This document shows positions 1-5,462 of a DNA stretch of 7,402 nucleotides, piece after piece. A model generated the notes under the pieces. It searched no databases, had not been told where the DNA came from, and was given only the letters and a program-made list of their open reading frames with translations. Made by a program: the position numbers and the translations under genes. Location: contig CAZAPV010000042.1 of NCBI GenBank assembly GCA_964487195.1, forward strand, positions 1-7,402. Direction: 5' to 3'. Source of the DNA: CAZAPV01 sp964487195 (GTDB lineage Bacteria > Patescibacteriota > Patescibacteriia > SG8-24). Each line of letters begins with the position of its first letter. Positions within the stretch are counted from its first letter, which is position 1.

Positions 1-1086
<1,086 letters not shown>

Positions 1087-1096
1087 TGCACACATA

Positions 1097-1125
1097 CCGT
1101 CCCGGACTTCTCCGGGGCGGTTTTT
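1097..1125 (+). terminator. Intrinsic terminator after ftsH
   Basis: A 10-base stem (CCGTCCCGGA at 1097-1106 with TCCGGGGCGG at 1111-1120, containing one G:U pair) closes a CTTC tetraloop and is followed by five T at 1121-1125. It begins ten bases after the ftsH stop codon. This is a textbook rho-independent terminator, and it implies that the next gene needs its own promoter or readthrough. Confidence 0.9.
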
Positions 1126-1140
1126 CTTTGGCCCTTATTA

Positions 1141-1170
1141 TGTGTCGCCTAAGATATATTGTACGACACA
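1141..1170. promoter_or_regulatory. Inverted repeat enclosing a -10-like box, upstream of the M41-like gene
   Basis: TGTGTCG (1141-1147) and CGACACA (1164-1170) form a perfect 7-base inverted repeat with a 16-base AT-rich centre. The centre contains TATATT (1155-1160), which matches the sigma-70 -10 consensus at five of six positions. I see no convincing -35 hexamer 16-18 bases upstream. The arms are about 23 bases apart centre to centre, close to two helical turns, which would suit a dimeric repressor sitting over the promoter. Transcription from this box would start near 1167 and give a leader of about 80 bases. The promoter and operator reading is inference; only the symmetry and the box are directly seen. 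Confidence 0.4.
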
Positions 1171-1227
1171 CTGTAAGGCGCAAAAACCATTGCCAAAACC
1201 GCTCCCCTGTGATGAGGTGGCGACAGT

Positions 1228-1241
1228 TCCTTCACAAGGAG
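1228..1241 (+). promoter_or_regulatory. Shine-Dalgarno site within a small hairpin, M41-like gene
   Basis: AAGGAG at 1236-1241 lies seven bases before the ATG at 1249 and fixes that start. The same bases form the 3' arm of a perfect small inverted repeat, TCCTT (1228-1232), loop CAC, AAGGA (1236-1240), with a possible extra U:G pair from 1227 to 1241. The mRNA could therefore hide its own ribosome site. The Shine-Dalgarno call is strong; the hairpin effect is inference because the stem is short. Confidence 0.7.
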
Positions 1242-1248
1242 ATTACGG

Positions 1249-1908
1249 ATGTGGATGGTCATCACTTGGTCGCTCGGCGCGTTCGCAGCCGTTCTCTGGC
1301 TGTTCGCCGTTGCCTGGCTGCTGACGCTTCGTTTCCGTGACGCATGCGACGCAAGTCGTAAACGACGCAAGACTGCGGCGCACGAAGCCGGACATGTGAT
1401 CGCGGCGTGGTATTCATTTTTTATCGAGAGAGTGACGCTGGTCATTCTCCTGAAAAATGGCGGCGGCATCACCTCTTACCATTACACCTCTGACGATGAA
1501 GATACGCGTGCCTTACAAAAATGCCGGTATTGGGATTACATCGTTCTACAGCTTGGGGGCGCCGCCGCGGAGATTCTCACGTCCGGAAAAATGGGCGCGA
1601 AGGGTTGCGAGCCCGATCTTCGTCATGCCCGCAGTTTCGCAATCTGGCTCGCCGACCTCCCCGACGAGGAAGTGTCCTGCCCTTGGCAGGACGAACGGGC
1701 TCCGTCACTCGACTTCGCAAAAATCTTTACGAAGCCTCCCGAGCCGCGCGCCTGCGAGATTCTCGCGATCGGTTACCGCAGAGCGCGTCAACTCATCCTC
1801 GCGCACAAAACAGAATTTGATGCGTTGACCAAAACGTTGACCGATCGAGGTCAGCTCGAGCATCCTGATCTCAAAAAAATTCTCGGTCCTCGACCGCGAC
1901 TTCTGTAA
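1249..1908 (+). CDS. Membrane-anchored stand-alone M41 (FtsH-type) zinc peptidase lacking the AAA+ domain
   Basis: This 219-residue protein has one N-terminal hydrophobic helix (about residues 4-26), then a basic stretch, then an M41-like domain. The zinc motif HEAGH is at 45-49 in the context TAAHEAGH, parallel to TAYHECGH of the neighbouring FtsH. LGGAAAEIL (102-110) matches FtsH's GGRVAEEL helix. Asp123 in GCEPD falls where FtsH has the third zinc ligand in GASND. The C-terminus ILGPRPRLL resembles the LGPRPTS end of FtsH. There is no Walker A, Walker B or arginine finger, so it cannot unfold substrates by itself. It probably arose from ftsH or a relative by loss of the ATPase and then diverged strongly. 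Its role is unknown: it might cleave small or unfolded membrane substrates, or modulate FtsH. Base use looks less GC-rich than nearby genes: 1501-1560 has 30 G+C in 60, against 40 in 60 at ftsH 361-420. It is flanked by terminators on both sides, so it appears to be monocistronic. The fold assignment is fairly firm; activity is not shown. Confidence 0.85.
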   Translation: MWMVITWSLGAFAAVLWLFAVAWLLTLRFRDACDASRKRRKTAAHEAGHVIAAWYSFFIERVTLVILLKNGGGITSYHYTSDDEDTRALQKCRYWDYIVLQLGGAAAEILTSGKMGAKGCEPDLRHARSFAIWLADLPDEEVSCPWQDERAPSLDFAKIFTKPPEPRACEILAIGYRRARQLILAHKTEFDALTKTLTDRGQLEHPDLKKILGPRPRLL

Positions 1909-1943
1909 AATCCGCCCTGAGCTTGTCGAAGGGCGGATTTTTT
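1907..1943. terminator. Bidirectional terminator between converging genes
   Basis: AAAATCCGCCCT (1907-1918) pairs with AGGGCGGATTTT (1930-1941) around an 11-base loop. On the plus strand six T (1938-1943) follow the GC core. On the minus strand the A run at 1907-1910 becomes a U run. It overlaps the stop codon of the M41-like gene and lies just past the stop of the M23 peptidase gene (TAA at 1948-1946 on the minus strand), so it can end both transcripts. Confidence 0.88.
1914..1934. repeat. Dispersed palindromic repeat unit forming the terminator core
   Basis: The core CCCTGAGCTTGTCGAAGGG (1915-1933), bounded by one more G:C pair, is a short imperfect palindrome. From memory, I recognise it as occurring in many copies between genes in unrelated environmental bacteria, in a REP-like manner. 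Only one copy is present in this window, so its repetition here is recollection and not observation. Here it supplies the GC stem and loop of the bidirectional terminator. Confidence 0.45.
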
Positions 1944-1945
1944 GC

Positions 1946-3184
1946 TTACAGCGACACCAGATACTTCATCGGATCGACGGGAACGCCGTGCAGCCGCGTT
2001 TCGAAATGGAGGTGCGGACCGGTAGTGAGCGGGCCCGCGCCCGGGGTGCCGGGCATTCCGCCGGAATAGCCGATGATCTCCCCTCGCTGCACAAACGAAT
2101 CTTCGACGGCGACGATGCGCGACAGGTGCCCGTATACGGTGGAGATGCCGTTGTTATGCATGATCAGGACGTAGCTGTACCCCATCCCGCCGTTCTTGGC
2201 GCGGGCGATGACACCCGCGGCGGCGGCGCGCACCGGCGTCCCCTGCGCGGCGCGGATGTCGATCCCCGGATGTTCGAAAACGTAGCGGAACGGATAGTCG
2301 GGATCGTGAAATTTCGTCGAGATGCCGCGCGTCGGAATGAGCGGCCACGAGATCACCGCGCTGCCGCTGCGCAGCCGATCGGCGAGATCGAGCTTGTCGC
2401 GAAGCGTTCTCTCAAGATACGTGATCTCCGAATCCGCCTGATCCTGCTGGTGTTTCAAATCCGCGAGCAAGTACCGGAAATGCTGCGCCGATGACTGCGT
2501 TTCTTCAAGCAGCGCAGCTTTCACCGCGCGTTCATCCTCGAGTTCGCGCTGCGCGATGTCGAGCTGCCGCTTCTGCTCCCCTACCGCGAGCTCCTTATTT
2601 TGGCGGTCGGCGCGTTCATCCTCCAGTTGCTGCCGCAATGTTTGCACCTTCGCCAGCGTTTTATCGACGCCGTCCTGAAGCTCGACGATCGATTGCAGCG
2701 CGTCAAAGAATCCGGTGAACGATCGTTGGCTGACGAGGATCTCGAACAAACTGCGACGGAAACCGATGCGGTACAGTTTCCGCGCGAGCGCCCCGAGCAG
2801 CTCCCGTTCGCGCGCGATCTGCTGTTCCTGATCCCCCATCTGCGCATCGATCGCGCCGATCTGCAGATCGAGCGCCTTCAACTGATCGTTCGCCACGTCG
2901 ATGTCGAGCTGCGATTGCGCCACCTGATCATCGAGCAGCGCAAGCTGATCTTCGAGCGATGCGGACTGCACCTGCTTCTGCGCGATCGTCTGTTGAAACG
3001 TCTGGATTCTGTTGCTGATGCTTTGCAGCTGATTTTTCTTTTGCTGGACGTCAGTATTCAGGCCGGAGATCTGACTGCCGAGATCGTTCGCCACCGACGC
3101 CTGCTGCGCGAGCGCCATGAGTGGCATGACAGCGAACAGCACGGCCGCGAGGAGCGAAGCGATGATGTCGTTACGACGCTTCAT
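1946..3184 (-). CDS. Secreted coiled-coil M23 (LytM/EnvC-like) peptidoglycan endopeptidase
   Basis: This 412-residue protein has a signal peptide (basic MKRR, hydrophobic core to about residue 25, likely cleavage after ALA at 24-26). It then has long Gln/Asp-rich coiled coils (about 34-130 and 170-275) split by a segment around 136-170 (KLYRIGF...SFTGFFDAL) typical of EnvC-like proteins. The C-terminal M23 domain spans about 278-412. All catalytic positions appear intact: His305 and Asp309 (HPGID), His353 (YGHLS), and His391 and His393 (GPHLHFE). It is therefore probably an active peptide cross-link hydrolase and not an EnvC-type degenerate activator. It acts outside the membrane in wall remodelling or cell separation. 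The ATG at 3184 overlaps the gltX stop as ATGA and lacks a clear Shine-Dalgarno site, so translational coupling to gltX is likely. The longer open frame back to 3460 is gltX antiphase sequence without a signal peptide at its front, so the 3184 start is preferred. Confidence 0.93.
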   Translation of the reverse strand: MKRRNDIIASLLAAVLFAVMPLMALAQQASVANDLGSQISGLNTDVQQKKNQLQSISNRIQTFQQTIAQKQVQSASLEDQLALLDDQVAQSQLDIDVANDQLKALDLQIGAIDAQMGDQEQQIARERELLGALARKLYRIGFRRSLFEILVSQRSFTGFFDALQSIVELQDGVDKTLAKVQTLRQQLEDERADRQNKELAVGEQKRQLDIAQRELEDERAVKAALLEETQSSAQHFRYLLADLKHQQDQADSEITYLERTLRDKLDLADRLRSGSAVISWPLIPTRGISTKFHDPDYPFRYVFEHPGIDIRAAQGTPVRAAAAGVIARAKNGGMGYSYVLIMHNNGISTVYGHLSRIVAVEDSFVQRGEIIGYSGGMPGTPGAGPLTTGPHLHFETRLHGVPVDPMKYLVSL

Positions 3185-4605
3185 AGCAAACCGATCGCGC
3201 GGCGGATGCGAACAAGCGTCTTCTCTTTGCCGAGCGTCCACGCCGCTTCGAACGGGCTCGGCGACGCCTGCCGGCCGGTGAGCGCGACGCGGAGCGGCCA
3301 GAGCGTTTCGGCGTTGGTCCAGCCGTTCTTCGCGACGAACGCGAGCGTCTCTTCTTCGAGCGTCTTCGGATCGCCGAACGATTTTTTGGAACGGTCGCCG
3401 AAAAAATCGGCGAGCGCTTCGAGGCGCTGCTTCGCGACCGCGACGGTCGATTTTTTCCACGGGATAATCGCTGCGTCGAGCGGATACCGTTCATCGAAAA
3501 AATACGACGTCGCTTCCGGAAGTTCGGCGAGCGTCTTCACGCGCTGTCGCTCCAGTTCGAGCGCTTTGACGAACGTCTCCCCTTCTCCGCTCACGGCGAT
3601 CCCGGCGCGTTCGAAAAACGGCAGCGCAAGCGCCGCGAGCCGTTTCGCCGGAAGCTGCTTGAGGTATTCGCCGTTGATCCAATCCAATTTTTCGTGATTG
3701 AACACCGCGCCGCCCTTGTTGATTTTCGCGAGATCGAATTCCTTGGCCAGTTCTTTTTTGGTATAGATCTCGCGGTCCCCGGAAGGATTCCATCCGAGCA
3801 GCGCGATGAAATTGACGAGCGCCTCGGGCAGGTATCCTTTGTCGCGATAATCCTGCACGGCGACGTCGCCCTGCCGTTTGGAAAGTTTCGAACGGTCCGG
3901 ATTCAAAAGAAGCGGGACGTGGGCGAACACCGGCGCGTCCCATCCGAACGCCCGGTACAGCAGGACGTGCTTCGGCGTGGACGGCAGCCATTCCTCGCCG
4001 CGAATGACGTGCGTGATCTTCATCAGATGGTCGTCGACGACGTTCGCGAGGTGGTACGTCGGAAAACCGTCGGATTTCATCAACACCTGATCGTCGATCG
4101 TCGCGTTCTCGAAACTGATCGCGCCGCGGATCGCGTCGTCGAATCCGGTTGTCCCTTCGGGGATCCGCAGCCGGATCACGTGCGGCGCGCCGGCGGCGAG
4201 CTGGCGGCTGACGTCGTCCTTCGCGAGGCCGCGGCAACGCTTGTCGTACATGACCGGCTGCTTCGCCGCGGTCTGCGCCCGCTTCATCTCTTCGAGCCGT
4301 TCCGACGAGCAAAAACAATAATACGCATTGCCGTCAGCGACTAATTTCGTGGCATGCTCCCGATAGATCTCGAGCCGCGCCGACTGCACGTACGGCCCCT
4401 CCTGCGGCTCGATCCCGGCCCATCGCAGCGTCTCGATGATGTTCTCGAGCGCGCCGGGGACGAGGCGCGTCCGGTCGGTGTCCTCGATCCGCAACACAAA
4501 AACGCCCTTATGGCGGAGGGCGAACAGTTCGTTATACAAGGCGGTGCGCAGACCGCCGATATGCAGCAAACCCGTCGGAGAAGGGGCGAATCGGACACGC
4601 ACCAT
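3181..4605 (-). CDS. gltX: Glutamyl-tRNA synthetase (class I)
   Basis: GluRS attaches glutamate to tRNA-Glu, and in many bacteria also to tRNA-Gln before amidation by GatCAB. The 474 residues are the usual full length. The start MVRVRFAPSPTG carries the HIGH-type motif as HIGG (15-18). RIEDTDRTR follows at 39-47, HVIRGEEWLPSTPKH is at 199-213, and the KMSKS-type loop is KLSKR (240-244). The C-terminal anticodon-binding part ends in the typical LRVALTGR...SP segment at about 438-450. A zinc-site remnant is visible as CFC (97-99) and Cys124. The position that is His in the E. coli four-ligand site (two after the last Cys) is Gly126 here, so zinc binding is doubtful. It is the middle gene of a three-gene unit: 14 bases after the glycosyltransferase stop and overlapping the peptidase start by four. 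Its Shine-Dalgarno is poor: GGGG sits one base before ATG. A GTG start one codon later would give better spacing. Discriminating and non-discriminating forms cannot be told apart here. Confidence 0.97.
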   Translation of the reverse strand: MVRVRFAPSPTGLLHIGGLRTALYNELFALRHKGVFVLRIEDTDRTRLVPGALENIIETLRWAGIEPQEGPYVQSARLEIYREHATKLVADGNAYYCFCSSERLEEMKRAQTAAKQPVMYDKRCRGLAKDDVSRQLAAGAPHVIRLRIPEGTTGFDDAIRGAISFENATIDDQVLMKSDGFPTYHLANVVDDHLMKITHVIRGEEWLPSTPKHVLLYRAFGWDAPVFAHVPLLLNPDRSKLSKRQGDVAVQDYRDKGYLPEALVNFIALLGWNPSGDREIYTKKELAKEFDLAKINKGGAVFNHEKLDWINGEYLKQLPAKRLAALALPFFERAGIAVSGEGETFVKALELERQRVKTLAELPEATSYFFDERYPLDAAIIPWKKSTVAVAKQRLEALADFFGDRSKKSFGDPKTLEEETLAFVAKNGWTNAETLWPLRVALTGRQASPSPFEAAWTLGKEKTLVRIRRAIGLL

Positions 4606-4619
4606 ACCCCGTCAGTTTA

Positions 4620-5369
4620 TCAGCGTTTTTCGGTGATGGCCAGCCACGGAAAGACGATCACAGCATCCACGATCCTGCGCCAGCGCCACGGCTGCGCGAG
4701 AAGCCGCCAGAGCCATTCCAGGCCGAGCGCACGCATCGGCGCGGGAGCGCGACGGACGTCGTCGGCGAGGAAGTCGAACGCCCCGCCGATGCCGATCGCG
4801 AGCCGCACCGTCGGGAGTTCGACGAGATGCGCGGCGATCCATCGCTCCTGCGTGCCGTGGCCGAACGCGACGAACAGGATATCCGGTTTCGCGGCACGGA
4901 TGCGATTCATGCTTTCGGCGGCGATCCGAGGGACGCCGCCGTCATCCGTCATCACCGTTCCCCCGTTTTCCGCGCCGGCGATCCGCAGTCCTGGATGCGC
5001 GGCTTTGAGCGCGTCGGCCGCGCGGGCGGCGACATTCCCCTTCCCGCCGAGCAGGAAAACGGTTTTCTCTTTTCGGATGGCGATCGCGGCGAGATCGCCA
5101 ATGAAATCAACGCCGGTGATGCGCTCCGGGATTCGGACGCCCCGTACTTTCGCGGCGAGCAACAATCCGAAACCATCGGCGACGGCGAGGTCGGCGTGCC
5201 GGAGCACCGCGGCAAACCGGGCATCGCGGTGCGCGAGCACCAGCATCTCCGGATTCGGCGTCATCACCATATGCCCCGCCGCCGGGTCGTCCAAAAACCG
5301 GCCGGCGCGCTCCCCTGCTTCTTTTCTCGTCACCGCGTCGATCGGCACCCCCAATATCTCGATGCGCAT
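4620..5369 (-). CDS. WecG/TagA/CpsF-family (GT26) N-acetylmannosamine-type glycosyltransferase
   Basis: Members of this family transfer ManNAc or ManNAcA from UDP to an undecaprenyl-linked GlcNAc acceptor at the inner face of the membrane, an early step of teichoic acid, ECA or capsule synthesis. The 249-residue protein shows TPNPEM (37-42) and the ADGFG signature (64-68), whose Asp65 is equivalent to the proposed catalytic base. It also has RITGVDF (83-89), the nucleotide-binding-type FLLGGKGN (105-112), and FGHGTQERW (169-177), where relatives usually have a proline (G-x-P-x-QE-x-W). The end is GIGGAFDFLADDVRRAP (193-209) and a Trp/Arg-rich amphipathic tail, which fits membrane association. 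The exact sugar and polymer cannot be read from sequence. The ATG at 5369 with GGAG five bases upstream is preferred over the TTG at 5390. It is the first gene of the gltX unit and is divergent from clpB. The family call is firm; the substrate is inferred from the family. Confidence 0.93.
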   Translation of the reverse strand: MRIEILGVPIDAVTRKEAGERAGRFLDDPAAGHMVMTPNPEMLVLAHRDARFAAVLRHADLAVADGFGLLLAAKVRGVRIPERITGVDFIGDLAAIAIRKEKTVFLLGGKGNVAARAADALKAAHPGLRIAGAENGGTVMTDDGGVPRIAAESMNRIRAAKPDILFVAFGHGTQERWIAAHLVELPTVRLAIGIGGAFDFLADDVRRAPAPMRALGLEWLWRLLAQPWRWRRIVDAVIVFPWLAITEKR

Positions 5370-5374
5370 AGCGT

Positions 5375-5378
5375 CTCC
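5375..5378 (-). promoter_or_regulatory. Shine-Dalgarno site of the glycosyltransferase gene
   Basis: GGAG on the minus strand sits five bases before the ATG at 5369. It selects this start over the in-frame TTG seven codons upstream, which has no such site and adds only a non-conserved MRYTGDA-type extension. Confidence 0.7.
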
Positions 5379-5407
5379 AGTGTAGCGCAAAGAACCGGAC
5401 TTGACAG
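5379..5407 (-). promoter_or_regulatory. Candidate promoter of the glycosyltransferase-gltX-M23 unit
   Basis: On the minus strand, CTGTCA (5407-5402) is separated by 17 bases from TACACT (5384-5379). Each hexamer matches the sigma-70 consensus at four of six positions. Transcription would start near 5372, only about three bases before the ATG at 5369. That would exclude the Shine-Dalgarno at 5375-5378 and make the mRNA nearly leaderless. This conflict lowers confidence, but I see no better promoter in the 93-base divergent gap. Confidence 0.35.
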
Positions 5408-5428
5408 CATGGCGCGGCCGCGTACACT
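5401..5428 (+). promoter_or_regulatory. Sigma-70-type promoter of clpB
   Basis: A perfect -35 TTGACA (5401-5406) is spaced 16 bases from TACACT (5423-5428), which matches the -10 consensus at four of six positions. The predicted start near 5435 falls on the first bases of the CIRCE element, the usual arrangement for HrcA-repressed genes. Confidence 0.75.
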
Positions 5429-5431
5429 ATG

Positions 5432-5462
5432 AGTTAGCACTCTTCTTTGGCGAGTGCTAACT
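5432..5462. promoter_or_regulatory. CIRCE operator (HrcA-binding site) controlling clpB
   Basis: TTAGCACTC (5434-5442), nine bases, then GAGTGCTAA (5452-5460) match the CIRCE consensus exactly. The symmetry extends two more pairs on each side, to 11-base arms (5432-5442 and 5452-5462). It overlaps the predicted transcription start and fills the whole leader up to the base before the clpB ATG. HrcA binding here would block transcription until heat shock. HrcA itself is not in the window. Confidence 0.96.

Noticed and set aside
1208..1236. Five-base inverted repeat TGTGA...TCACA
   Set aside because: The arms are short, the loop is large, and it competes with the tighter hairpin at 1228-1240. 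It is likely chance.
3185..3460. 92-codon N-terminal extension of the M23 peptidase
   Set aside because: It is gltX coding sequence in another frame. The ATG at 3184 immediately precedes a proper signal peptide and forms the ATGA overlap.
2600..3697. 365-codon plus-strand open frame
   Set aside because: It lies antisense to the M23 peptidase and gltX genes, crosses their junction, and shows no family motif.
4354..5385. 343-codon plus-strand open frame
   Set aside because: It is antisense to gltX and the glycosyltransferase. Its Ser/Arg/Ala-rich product looks like shadow translation.
5370..5390. TTG start extending the glycosyltransferase by seven codons
   Set aside because: The ATG at 5369 has GGAG at good spacing and begins where family conservation begins.
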